DNA of 64,000 bases from a virus. The position numbers and the translations under genes were made by a program. The stretch spans positions 62,001-126,000 of IMG/VR virus record IMGVR_UViG_3300020448_000002. One strand, written 5' to 3'. Below the pieces are notes generated by a model. It searched no databases, was not told where the DNA came from, and was given only the letters and a program-made list of their open reading frames with translations. Positions 1 through 15,000 of this stretch are shown piece after piece (position 1 is the first letter of the stretch; each line of letters begins with the position of its first letter).

Positions 1-2
1 TC

Positions 3-3000
3 TTAGCAAAACTATCTGCTACTGGTGTAAAGGACTGGGAGAAGACACTTAAGAGTACTGATGGACAACAAGAAGTAGAATTTGAAAGAATATTGATTGA
101 TGGACAAGATATTTACGTTGCAGGTCACAATAAACCAAATGCAAGTATCTTAGAAGCATATAACCCTGATGTTATTCTTTGTAAGTATACACAGGCAGAA
201 AATGGATTAAGTGCTACTTTACAGTATCAGAAAGCATATGCAGGTATATCTGGTTCTACTCGTTCTGATAATATTAGTGCTATTGCAAAATACTCTGACA
301 CTAGATTTGTTTTAGGTGGTTTTACTAATACTAACTCTGGTAATCCATTTGATGCTTATATTGCTGTTGTAGACACACTTGGTAACTTTGCTGTTAAGAG
401 AAAGATTACTTCTGTAAATGTTTCTGAAAAAGTTACAGATTTACTTGTAAATGGAACTGACATATACTATACACTAGAAATTGCTACAAGTCCTAATGCA
501 ACAAGCGTTGACACAGGTATTGGTAAAGCAACTGTAGGTACTAGTGCAATTACTCTTGTTTGGACTAAGCAATTAACTAATACACTGTATTCATTCATGG
601 ATACAAGTCTTACTGTTGATGAGTTTAGTGAACTATACCTTACTGCTACAACAAGACTTAAAGCAGATAATACAACTAAAGATGGTTTCTGGATTGGTAA
701 ACTTAATACAGAAGGTGTATTCCTTTGGAATTATCGTTATGCAGTAACTGGTGGATACACTGTTAATGTTGCTAAGAGAACTCATATTGATATATTTGGC
801 GATCTTAACATTGCTCTTAACAAATATCAAAATACAGATGGTGAATTAACTGTTGATGTAATTAAAGTTGGTTATAACGGTATTATTAAATCACAGACAA
901 ATAATAAATTTAATCTTAATAATGTTGAAGGTGTAACTGCACATACTTTATTCCCTGATAGTTCTGGTGATGTTCATGTATATGGTCAGACTTCTTGGAA
1001 TAGAAATGAACTTCTAATACCATTTACAAGTGGTGCAACTACAGATGTTACAGGACACTATACAGCAACGTTTGTAGGAGATGGAAACTCACTTCAATAT
1101 GACACTTCTAATGGATATGCAAAATTACTAGGAAAAGACTCTACTACTCCTAGTACTTGGGTAAATTCAGTTATACAAGTTAATGGATCAGATTTAACAA
1201 CTAAAATGACTGGCGACTGGACTATTGAGTTCATGTTGTTTAAAGATGCTGCTAATAACAATAATACACACTCTCAAACACAACAAACCCTAATAGCAAT
1301 AGGTGATGCAACCTTATCTACTGGTGGTCTATGGTTGTATTATGATATTGCATCTGGAGAGATGCAGTTAGTTGTTACTGCAAATGGAACTGCACTTAAC
1401 TCTGCATCAGGTTCACTACAATCTACAGTTACAACAATGTTTGCCGATAATACTTGGCAATTTGTTGCACTTACTAAATCTGCAGGTCAATTTACAGCAT
1501 ATGTTAATGGTATACAAGTTCTTCAAGGAACTATTGATAATACTGCATTCCAGAATCAAAATCTATACATTGGTAATATTCCTGGTAAGAGTGGAACATT
1601 AAATCAATTCCGTTCTAATGAACAAGGTCAATATCATGTAGATAATCTTCGTGTTAGAAACAGAGCTGTTACTCCTACAGTTCCTAATGATGTTACTAAC
1701 TATCCTATTGCAGGTGAGTTTAGTGAAGGATTCACATGGACTGATACATCATGGTTCTCTACTTACACTAACAAATATGATTATATTGATTATGTTGGTT
1801 GGGGTTTAAAAGTTGATAAAAACTCTGATGCTGCAAGACTTGGAACTCAAACTGTTCAAACTAACACACAAGTTGGATTTGTTAGAACTGCTATTGCAAT
1901 ACAAACAGGTTCAGAATTAACTGTTAATAATACTGGATTTGGATTAGCAGAAGCAGGATTCCAAAACTTAGACTTTGATGATGCTGATACAACAATGACT
2001 CAAGATTCTGATTCATTAACTTATGTTCAAGATGTTTGGAGTTCTAGAACTGCTACTGTTCCTTCACCAGGTTCTCAAAAACTAAGAGTTACTGCAGTTG
2101 TTAAAGACAGATACTACTTTAAGGTTACACCTACAATCAAGATTGATAATATTCAAGAACTTACTCTAAATCAGCAGTTTAGATTTACTACAGGAACAAA
2201 ATTAGTATTAAGAAGTTCATCAGGATCATTCATTAATAGTGGATACATTATTAGACAAAATTCTGTAGGTAATAAAATATATCTTGCTGTTAATAATAAT
2301 GCTTGGTCAAATGATCTTAATACTGGTGAATTAAGTACAGAACAGTTTAATGAGCAAAGCACTTATGGAATTGTAGGTCCTATACCCGCAGATATTAATG
2401 AACTTATATTTACATTCCCATTATTAAACAATACTACACCTGGTACATTTGATATTGATTTAAACAATTTCAATCACCCAGAAGGAGGTTCAAATAATCT
2501 TGATGAATTAACTAACTTTAAACCTTATACTGATGATGATTACTCTATAAGAATTGATGAAGTATCTGGTGGTTCACCTTATATTGTTGGATCTGTTGTT
2601 AATATTAACTCTGGTGATATTAGTTTCAATGCTGCATATACAACTGCACAAATTATTAATTTAACTGGTGTTCTTAAGATTACTTTAGTAGCAACACTTA
2701 AGAAGATTATACAAGTAACTGGTGTTGCTAATAGTGATGAAGTTTATATTGTTACTGGAAATAGTCATTACCTTACTGAAGGTGAAATGGTTAATATTGA
2801 TGGTAACCCATCACAAACTGTTGATAGTGTAGTTTATGATGAATATGATGGTGCTTTCCCAGTTCATACTGTTGTAAGTCCTGTTGAATTTACATATAAG
2901 TTACCTTCTGCTGCAATAACTGCACCAGCTACAAGTTCTGGAAGTGTTAATATCTACGTTAAGTCACCTGTTCTTAAAATGTATTATGGACATCAATATC

Positions 3001-6000
3001 TCTTTGATGTTAGTCATTCTTCTATGGCAGGTGGTAACTTATCATTCTCTAAAGATAATCTCTACAAACTAGAATACTCATTTAACTCTATTGAAAGAGT
3101 AGGTACACCTGGTATTACTGGTCAAGGTGTTGCAAATCCTACTGTTAAATTAAAAGTTGATTCTGATATTGTTACTAATATTTCTTATTACTTTGACCCA
3201 TCTAGAACAGGTGATGATTCTCCTGTTATTAAAGCTAGTTACTTAGACGTTGTTAATTCACCTTACGTAGGTAATTTTACAATTAGTTCTACATCTGGTG
3301 CAACTATTACTCGTGGTGCAGATACATTCAAATTCCCACTTGCTAATGAACCAGAAGGTATTGCTGATGTTATTAATACATCTTACAGCACTAGTTCATT
3401 AAAAGCAGTTGGTTCTATAAGTGATATTCGTATTGTTAATGGAGGTGGTTTCTATACTAGACTGCCAGTTGTTACAACTATCCAGTCATCTAGACAAATC
3501 GAGAGAGTTCAAATTGATTCACCAGGTACTGAATATGCTGTAGGTGTTTATAATAGTGTTCCTATTGCAGGTGATGGAGAAGGTGGATTTGTTTCGATTA
3601 CTGTTGCTGATGGAACTGATGATGAAGGAGTAACTATTCCTGGTCAGATACAGTCTGTTGTTGTTACATCACCAGGTAAAGGATATACTACTGCAAGTAT
3701 AGATGTTGAATCAATATCAGGTATTCTTGGAGCAGGTTTAACAGGTTCTGGTGTTGATTTGAATGTTGTTATTCCTCCTGCAGGAACAGGTGCTTCTATC
3801 TTTACTAAAGGAACTAAAGTTGGTAAAATTAAGAAATTACAGAACAACAACTTTGGATATGATTATCCTCATGATTATACTTTACGTCCTGAGATTTCAT
3901 TCCCGATTAACGCACAGTTAACATCTACAAGTATTCTAGACAGTATTACAGTTACAGATCCAGGTTCTGGATATTCACAAGCACCAACCGTTGTTATTAC
4001 TGGTGGTGGTGGAGCAAATGCAACTGCTGAAGCATCAATTAAGAATGGTCGTTTAGATGATATTATTGTTAAAGATCCAGGCTCAGGTTACTCTTCTGCT
4101 CCTACTGTTGCATTAAGATCATCCTTTAACTATGTTGTTAACCTTGACTTAGGATTACTACAATTTGCTTTCCCACATGGTATTGTAAATGGTTCTGAGG
4201 TTACCTTAACAGTTACTGATACTGGTGATGGTGCTGAGTTCCCATTAGCAGCAGGTGCTATTGGTCGTTTGAACTCTACTAACACATATTATGCTATTGC
4301 AGGTACTGCTAATTCTCTAGAAGAAAACCAGTTAAAGATTGCTATTACTGCTGCTAACGCTGCATTAGGAGATTCAATATCATTTGTTAACGCAGGAACA
4401 GGTCGTCAAACAATATTAACTGAATCATTTGGTGGTGCTGCTACTGCAAACGTTATTACTTCTACATTCTTAGAAGGTGAACTTGTTTATCAAGGTGATA
4501 GTTTAGACGCTGCAACTGCTAGTGGATATGTTTCTACTAACCAAGGTTGGCAGGTAGGACCTAGAATTATTAAGATTGTTGATTACACTGGAAACTTTAA
4601 TGCTAACGAAAGAATAACAGGTGTTATTTCTAAATCTTCTGGTGTTATAAGTGATCTTAAGATTGCTCGTGGTGTTCTTGAAATTGGTTCTATTACTAAA
4701 ACAACTGGTCAATTTATTGATGACATCGGTAAACCATCTGAAATTATTCAGAAGATTCAAGATAGTTACTATTATCAAGATTTCTCATATGCTGTTAAGT
4801 CTGCTGTTTCTATTGGTGAATGGAAAGAGATATTACTTAAGAACGTTCACCCTGCATCATTTAAAGTATTTGGTGAATTAAATCTATCCGATTATGGTCA
4901 AATTCCTAATAAGGAAACTGATTTCCAGATAACAAAAGCTGTTGAATTAGCAAGAGAAGCAATTGTACCTAACATTCAGAGTTTCTCTCTAGTTGAACCA
5001 GTATATTCACAGTTTAATAACTCAGAAGTATTATTCAGACAGAAGAGATTAACATCTTCTGAGAACATTTTGACTTCTGTTGTTCAGCGTATTGATGATA
5101 TATCAAATGAATTTGATGGAGTTAAAACACAATTCCAATTAAAAGTTAATGGTGAGAACGTAGTTGCTAATGCTAACCAGTTAATGATCATCTTAAATGG
5201 TGTTGCTCAAACTCCTGAGACATCATTTAATATTCAAGGTGATTCTATTGTATTCAGTCAACCACCACAACCACCTGCAAGTATTAAGTATGTAAACGTT
5301 ACTATCGAACAGATTACTATATCCGTTCTTGAATTTACTAATATTAGTGGAATATTCCCAATCAAGGGAAATACAATGACTGGACAGACTTCTGGAACTA
5401 GATTTACTGTTACAACTGTTGTTGGTCAAACTGTTCAAGGATTCTTTGTAGAAGGAACTGCATTCCTTGCAGATGAATTAGTAAGTAATAGTGCTACTGG
5501 ATTTATTGCAAACTATGCATCAGTATCAACTCTTTCAAATCTTGGATTATTTGTATTTGGAGAGCAGGTTTCAAACCTTACTGGAGAGACTGCTAAAGTT
5601 GAAGCAATTAACTTAGCAGGTGGTTCTGAAGCTCCACTTGGTCAATTACGTTATGGTATAGGTCCTTCAACTGCATCAGTTGAAGTTGTAGCAGCAAAAA
5701 CAGTTTCTACTGATCCTGATACAGCTCCTGTTGCAGGAACATTTACTGTAAGTGGTAATTATCAGATTGGTTCTGAAATTGTAACTGTAACTAATATTAC
5801 TACTAACAATGACTCAGTTACATTAGAAATAACTAGAGGTCAATTAGGTACTACAGCAGCAACACAGGCAGAAGATGGTCCTGTATATGCAACCACAGTT
5901 CTTGTTAATGACAAATTAACTTTAAGTAAAACTACTGGAACATATCAGTCTACACCTGGTTTATTTGATCTTGCTCTTAATGATGTTATTATCGGTGCTC

Positions 6001-9000
6001 AGTCTGGTGTAGTTGCAAGATTGACTGCTACATCAACATATCAAGATCCTACAACTAATGAGTTTATTGGTCAGGTTAATATTTCAGAAGGATCTTCATT
6101 CTTTGGATTACTATTCAACAGAGTTACATCAATTACATATCCAAATATTGTTCTAGATGATATTTCATTATCAACAATTAGTGTTGTTGACTATACAGAC
6201 TACGTAACAGATATTGATTCTCAATTCCCTGCTAACGAATTTATAAGTCAAATTGTAATTCCTTACGATAATGCTTCTGGCAAGTTATCTGTAGGAGAGA
6301 AAATTAGAAATTATAAACTTGATTATGGTAATAATGTTGGAACATTTAATAGTGGTGAATCTGGTAAGTCTAGAAAACTATCATTTAAAGATAAGGTAGG
6401 AACTGGTCTATTTTCTACAGGTGATACAATAAGAACTAGAGATACTAAAGCAGAAGTAATTGGATTTAATTTCTCAGGTAATACAATATATCTTGGTAAG
6501 ATTGGTAGATCACTAAGAGGTGGTGCTGACTATCATCAATTTAACTTCTCTGGTAGTGCTCAATTAGATACTTCAATTAAGAAATTTGGAGATTCATCAT
6601 TACAACTTGATTTAGCAACAAGTGATTATATTCAAATTCCTGCATCATCTGAATTTACTCGTGGTACAGGTGATTATACTATTGAATTCTGGGTTCGTTT
6701 AGATGCAGTATCATTAGCAGATACTAAGACTCTACTTGATATGAGAACAAGTGCTACTGAAGTTGCACTTAGAATTTACTTACAAGCAGCACAAGTTCGT
6801 GTTAATGTTAATGGTTCAGATATAGCAACTTCTGGTGGAAATGCTCTAAACAATAATGTTTGGTATCATCTTGTAATTCAAAGAACTGGAACTACTCTTA
6901 AGATTATATCTAATGGAGTTGAGATTGGAACTGGAACAGATAGTAGTAACTATACATTGGATAGACCAATCAGAATAGGTGCAGATTTATCTGGTCTTAA
7001 TCCTATAACTGCTCATATTGATGAGTTTAGATATTCTACAGTTTCACGTTACGATACATTACCATTTACTTCTCCTAATGGTATTTTCCAAGGAGATACT
7101 GATACTAAAGTATTATGTCACTTTGATGGTGCTGATGGTGCAACTAAGACTGAAGATTGGTCTGGTGGTGAATCATTTACTAAGGGTGAATATGTTAATA
7201 ATGATTCTATATTAACAACATATAGTTCAAATCCAACTGCTGCTCCTGTAGGATTTAATACTAAGAGTCACAGATATATTAACGCTGCAGATTTATTGTT
7301 AATGAACAAGGAATACCTTGCTCAAGAAACAGTTTATATTATGAAAGAAGTATTCCCTGCACATAGTGTTAAGGGTAGTGAAGTTGATTGTGAAGATGAT
7401 GTAAGAGATGTTGTTGATGCTATTGTAGAAGATTTACGTAATGGTAGTAATCATCATATGTGGAAAGCAGCTTCATACTATGTTAATAGAGAAGTCAATC
7501 CAATTCAAATTGTAAACGTAGAAGATGATGTCTCTATGACAGTCTATGTTTATGAAATATTAGATAAACTTGCTAAGTATATTGTTAATAATGTTCCTTG
7601 GAGTACTCAAGGTGATCATGGTGTAACACAAAAATTTGACACTTCTATTACATTTGATGGTTATACAACTCAAACATTAACTAAGTTTACACCAACAGCA
7701 ATCGACTATCATCCATCAATGGGTGACATGGAAATAACAGCTGCAAGTCATGGACTCGCGGCCCCTAGAACTATAACAGCAACAGACTCAGGATACACTG
7801 CTACCACTGGTGTTTTGACGATTCAATCTGTTGGGCACAGTCTAGAAACTGGGGACAGAATTAAGTTTGAACCTAATTCTATTACCATGACTTGTACTTG
7901 TGATGGTAATACAGTATCACAGAGTTATCCTAGAGATGATGATCCTGCAAACCAAGGCTGGTTGGAGGTATCAAAGATTGATAATGACAACTTTAGTGTA
8001 AATGTTGGAACATCTCCAACAGTCAACTTTACTGCAACTGCAGCAGATTATGATAGTAATACTGGTTTCTTAACTATGGACATTGGTGACAATGACCTAA
8101 GACCAGGCAGTAAGTATACTGTTTCTAACGCTGCATATAATCCTACTAGTGGTGTAATGACAGTAAGTATTGGTAACGATCAATATAATGTTATTGATGC
8201 TGATTACAGTCCTCTAAGTGGAGATTTAGAAATCTTTGTTATGTCACATAATCTAAAAACAGGACAGAAAGTTAAGATTGCTAATGATGGTCTTACATTC
8301 AGATGTTCTCAAGATGATTATGCTACTGATCACCCATATCCAAGAGCAACTGACCCTGCACGTAATACAGCATTAGAAGTTATTCATGTAACTGATACAT
8401 CATTCACTGTAAACGTTGGTAAGTCTCCTATAGTTACTTACGATGTTTCTAATGCAACATTCAATCCTAATACAGGTGATATGGAGTTGACTATTGGAAA
8501 TCATAGTTTGGCTTCAGGTACTTCTATTAGAATAGCAACTCAAAGTATTGGATTTACATGCACATATGGTGCAGGTGTTCACTACTATCCAAGACCTCTA
8601 ATTGATGAGCACGTTCCAACTAATGTAGCATACAATCCAACAACAGGTGTAGTAACATTTACTGTTACTCAAGGACATGGAATTAAGAATGGTGATAAAG
8701 TTAAGATTCCTGATTATACACTTACATTCACATGTGACAAAGATAATAATGCAACTGAACACAGATATCCTAGACCTTATGATCCTATTAGTGATAAATG
8801 GATTCCAGTAAGTAATGTTCAAACAACATCATTCGATGTTCAAGTATTAGATAATGCTCCTTCAACAAATACATCTACTCATACCTTTGTAAGTTTTACA
8901 GGTGTAATTCAACAGAAACGTGATAAATCATTTGAACAATCTGTTGCAATTACTGGTACAACTGGAACAACTATTACTCTTAATGTTGGTATTTCAAGTA

Positions 9001-12000
9001 ATACAACAACTCATACATATTCAACTTCTAAAGCAGGTGCTGTAATTACTGGTGGTAATTATAAGCATAAGTTTAGATCTGCAGTTGATAATGCTATAAC
9101 AGTAGAGCATGGATTATATGTTGGTGATAGAGTCATGTTTGATAGAGACTCACTAACATTTACATGTCTTGAAGATAGTAATGCTACTGAGCACACATAT
9201 CCAAGAATTACAGATCCTTATTATAATAAGTGGTTACCTATTTCTAATGTAACTCATACAACATTCGATGTTCAAGTATTGAGTTCTACCCCTTCTACTA
9301 ACCAAACTGCTCATACATTTGTTCGTGCTAAAGTTAATGGTTTAACAAGATCTGGTGAAACACTAAAACTTGCTAAAGATGCATTATCATTTACATGCTC
9401 ACAAGATAATGATGCTACTGTTCATTCTTATCCTAGAGTTGATGATTCTGTTTATAATACTGCTATTCCAATTTGGAGTAATGGTAGCACTAAGATGACT
9501 GCTCAAAGTGCAACTTATAATACTGCAGAAGGATTATTAATTATTACTATACTGAATCATGGTTTAACAGTTGGAACTGAAATTAGATTAGAAAATAATT
9601 CTCTTGTCTTTACATGTGCTAAAGATGGCAATAAAACAGAGCATTCATATCCAAGACCTAAAGATCCATATGCTGCTAGATGGTTAAGAATTAAAGCGGT
9701 TACTGATCATACATTCACAGTGTTTATTGGTGAAGCAAGTTCTACAGGTCAATTTGCTCATACATTTGTAAGAGCAGTTAAAGATGGTATTATCAAACGT
9801 GATAACACTGTTACTGTTAACGTTGGTGCTACTCCAACTAAGGCGTATACTCCATCTGCTGCAACTTATAATGCTAGTACTGGTGCTTTAGAATTAAATA
9901 TTGGATCACATAGTTATCCTGCTCCAACACAACATACACCAACTGATGTTGCTTACAATCCTGTTAGTGGTGTAATGACTCTGACTATTGCAGGTCATAA
10001 CTTCTCTAATGGTGAAAAAATTAAGATTGCTGATAATGGTATTAAATTAAGTTGTCCTTATGGTGGTGCAACTGGAACTGCTGCACAGAAAGATTATCCA
10101 CGTTCTACTGACCCAGTTAGCAATAAATGGATTCCAATATTCAACGTAACTACAGATACTTTTGATGTTCAAGTTTTAGATTCAACTCCTTCAACTAACG
10201 TTGATACTCATACATTTGTAAGTGCAGTTACTAACTGTGTTAGCAAGGCAAATTACACTGTTAAACTTGCTCCTGATTCATTACTAATGACATGTGATAT
10301 GGATAGTGGTGCTACTAAACATGTATATCCAAGATCTAATGTTGCTACTCATACTCCATCTACAGGTACAAGTTACAACCCAGTAACAGGTGCTCTTACA
10401 GTTTCAATTCCTACTGAATCATTTACTGCTAGTGCTGCAAATTATAATGTTACAACAGGTGCTTGTGTATTAACAATATCTCAGAATGCAGGATCATATA
10501 ATGTTACTGGTGCAACTTATTCACCTTCTGTTGGAACTTTAGTTCTTACACTTGGATCACATAATTTAACAACTAATGACAGAATTAAAATTACTCCAGA
10601 ATCACTTAGATTTACTTGTGATTATAATAATGATAATAATACAACTGTTCATCCTTATCCTCGTGCTGCAGGTGCATACAACTCAACAAATTCAAAAGCA
10701 GATTACGCTTATGATACATGGTTAGACATTAGTGCAGTTACAGGAACAACAATTACTGTAAACGTTAACGGTGGTCAAGGTGCTATTACTGATATTAGTA
10801 ACCATACATTTGTTGGTGCACTTGATGGTGCAGTTCAAGTTGGTCATGGTATCGTACCTGGCAATAAGGTTAAACTTGCTCCTAACTCACTAACATTTAC
10901 TTGCACATTAGATGGTAACTCTGCACAGAAATCTTATCCTAGAGCAACAGGTGCTAATACAACAAGTGGTGCTGACTATGCTTATGATAAGTGGCTCAGA
11001 GTTATGGATGTTGGAGATAATACAATAACTGTTAACTTGAATGGTGGTCAAGGTGCCATCTCAGATACATCAGCACATACATTTGTTTCTGCTACTGCTA
11101 ATGGTATTACCCTTGGACACGGTATGGTTGCTGGTACACCTATTAAGATCAAAGATGGTGGCGTAATATTCAGATGTGCTCATGATAATAATGCTACTTT
11201 ACATCCTTATCCTAGATCAACTGACCCTGCAAGTGATAAGTGGTTGTTTATTAAGAATGTAAGTGATACTCAATTTGAAGTTGATATTTTACAAGGAACA
11301 ACTCCTACAAATACTACAACACATACCTATGCAGGTTCTATTGATAATTGTATTGTTCAAGGAGATCCACTTGTTGCTCAAGCAATTCCGATTGATGCAG
11401 TTACAGGTAATACTATTACTATCAATGCTTTAGATGGATATACACCTTCATTTACACCAAACCATACTTTAGATTCTGTAGCAACATCTCAGTTTACACC
11501 AACTAATGCAGTTTACAATGGAACTACAGGTCTAATGACCATAACAGTTCAAACTGCTAACTTCCAACCTTCTACTGTTGCTTATAATGCGATAACTGGT
11601 GAGATGCAAATGACTATTGGAACTCATAGTTTGGCAGTTGGAGAAGAAATATTAATTGCTCCTAATTCACTAACATTTACTTGTGATTTTAATGGAGATG
11701 GAAATACTACAAATAAAACATATCCTAGAGCAACAGGTGCTGCAACTCCTAGCGGTGCAGACTTTGCTTACAATAATCAATTAGTAATTACAGACACCAC
11801 AGCAACAACTATTACTGTAAACGTAAATGGTGGTGGAGGAGCAATTACTGATACAACCAACCATGTATTTGTATCGGCATTAGCAGATGCAGTCAGTGTT
11901 TCACATGGAATCAAGAACGGTGAAAAAATTAAGATTGCTGATAATGGTATTACATTTACTTGTACTCATGATAGTAATGCTACAAACCATCCATATCCAA

Positions 12001-15000
12001 GAGTAACTGATCCTGCTAGTGGTAGATGGTTAGATGTTCATAACGTCACTAATACTACTTTCGATGTTCAAGTATTAGATGAAATTCCTTCTACAAATAC
12101 TACAACTCATACATTTGTTTCTGCTACAACTAATGCGATTACAAGAGCAATAATTTCAACTGGTGGTAACTATAAGCATAAGTTTATATCTGGTCTTACA
12201 AACGGTGTTAGAACTGGTGGTGACTATACTCATACATTTGTTTCTGCTACTTCTAACGGTATACATGTTGCAGGTGATTCAGTTTACATTGATACTAATT
12301 CACTAAGATTTACTTGTTCTCAAGATGATCATTTAACACAACATGATTATCCACGTCCTACTGATCCTGCAGCTAAGCATGTAATGGAAGTTAAGGCTAA
12401 AGATGATAATAGATTTGTAATTAACGTTGGTAAATCTCCACAAGACAAACGTTATGATCACTTATTTGTTAGTGGCGATGCTAATTCTATCACTAAGTCT
12501 AAGTATGTAATTACAAATTGTTCTGACGTTTACACAACTACAAACAACTTAATTGATATTCTTAGAGATACAATAACTCAAGCTGCTTTACCATCTCCTG
12601 TAGATCATCTTGCAACTATTACTGATCTTCTTCCAGTAGATGAATTTGTTGGTGGAACAATTCATTCATATCTTGAAGTACCATTCAAAATTACATATGA
12701 AGATGATGCATCAGAAATGGTATACACAGATAGAATTGATGTATTCAGTCGTTACAGATTCCGTGATGCTGCTAATTTAATTCGTCAAAATACAGGTGCT
12801 ATTGTAGATAAAGCATCTTATGATATGTTAATTCGCTACCCTGCTCTTTATCAGGATATGCCTAGAAACCAAGGTGGTACATCTACAGATGGAATCGAGC
12901 GTTGTAAGACTGACCTTACACAGGTTTGTGGTGGAGTTGCTAATGATATAGAAAATGGTGGTAATAAGAATGTTGTTACTGCTGCAGGATTCTACCTTGG
13001 TCAAAATAATGAAATTCAACATATTAGATTACAGTTACCACAATCAATATATGTTCATAACCGTTTAGTATACTACTTAAAGCAAGCAATAGATGGAAGT
13101 TTAACAACTGATAATACAGAAAATCTTATTGTTGGAGATTGGGGTATTACAAATGATGATAGTGTAACAACTTATGATGTATATGATGCATCTTATGACG
13201 CAGCAAGTGGTGATTTAGTGATGACTCTTGCATCAAATACTGGAACATTTAGTGTTAGTGGTGCAGTCTATAATCCAACATCAGGTGATTTAGTTCTTAC
13301 AATCGGAACTCATACTTTAACAACTAATGATAAGGTTGGAATTGCTGAGGAATCATTAGTATTCACTTGTGATTACAATGGTAATGGTAATCAAACTCAG
13401 AAGAGATATCCTAGATCATTTGGTGCTGGTACAACAAATGGTGCTGATTATGCATACAATCAATTCCTTGATATTACAGCAGTAAATCAATCTGGTGGAA
13501 CAATCACTGTTAACGTTAATGGTGGTCAAGGTGCTATTACAGATACCACAACTCATAACTTTGTTGTTACTCCATCTGCTACAAATGCAGTTACTGTTGG
13601 ACACGGATTTACTGCAGGAGATAGTTTACAGATTGCTAATGAGGGATTAACATTTACATGTTCAATGGACGGTAATGTTGCTAATAAAACATATCCTCGT
13701 GCAACTGATCCTGCATATGGTAAGTCACTTACAATTACAAATGCTACTGCTACAACAGTAACTGTTAATGTAGGAGCTTCTCCAGAAGTTAAGTATACTC
13801 CAACATTCGCAACATATACTGCTACAACTGGTGTATTAGTTCTTACTATTAGTAACCATAATTTAGAAGTTGGTCAACCAATTAAGATTAATCAAGGTGC
13901 ATTGAAGTTTACTTGTGCAATGGATGGAAATGAATCTATCAAATCTTATCCAAGAACTAGTGATCCATTCTACAACCAACCTATTGATATTACTGCAACT
14001 ACAGCAGATACTATTCAGTTAAACGTTGGGCAGAGTCCATTAGTTTTACACAACGTTTCTAATGCTACTTACGATCCTACTACAGGTGTAATGGTATTGA
14101 CAATAGGAGCTCATACTTTGACTGCAGGTACTAGCATTAAACTTGCTACTGAATCATTAGTCTTTACTTGCACATTAGATGGTAATACAATTCAGAAATC
14201 ATATCCTCGTGCTACTACTGCTAATACAGGAAGTGGTGCTGATTATGCATACGATACTGCAATCAATATTGATTCTGCAGATACAGCAGCAGGAACTATT
14301 ACTATCAACGTAAATGGTGGACAAGGTGCTATATCTGATACATCAGCACATACATTTGTTTCTGCTAATGCAGGTGCTGTAAGATCAGGTGGTGATTATG
14401 TTCATACATTCCATTCTGCAGAGACTGAATGTGTAATCTCAGGTGGTGAATATACTCACGTATGGGCAGGTGGTACTGCTACCGATGTAGTTAGTGTTAT
14501 CGGTGATTGTGCAGATGTTAAGAGTAATATCGAATCATTAATTAATACAGTTAATGATATTATTGCACCTACAGGTCTAGATTATGATACTGCAGGTAAT
14601 AGACTTTACTTTAACAGAGAACTTATTGCTTCAGATGTAACTTCTAGAATGTTAACTGAGTTTACATATCAAGCAGGTCCTACAACATACTTTGCATTCC
14701 AATTTGGTGGAACTAATATAACAGCAGCAGAATTCCAAGCAGATGTTGAGGTAGTTATTCAGAATCTAATATCTGATTTACAGACTGGTGGTAATAATAG
14801 TTCTATCAGGGCACTTGAAGAAACATATCTCAATGCAGATGGAACACTTCATAGAATTGAAGATATGCTTTTACCAACCGTTTATGGTATGGAAGTTCTT
14901 AAGGAAGCAGGTAGAGAAGCAATTAGAAATAACATATACAATGCATCAGAAAATATTCCTTTCGGTGGATATGTAACAAACGCTGCTCAAACACCTTTCA

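Noticed and set aside
7755-7770. Short GC-rich patch in the giant gene as a possible insertion scar
   Set aside because: The frame and the repeat pattern continue through it and no flanking duplication is visible.
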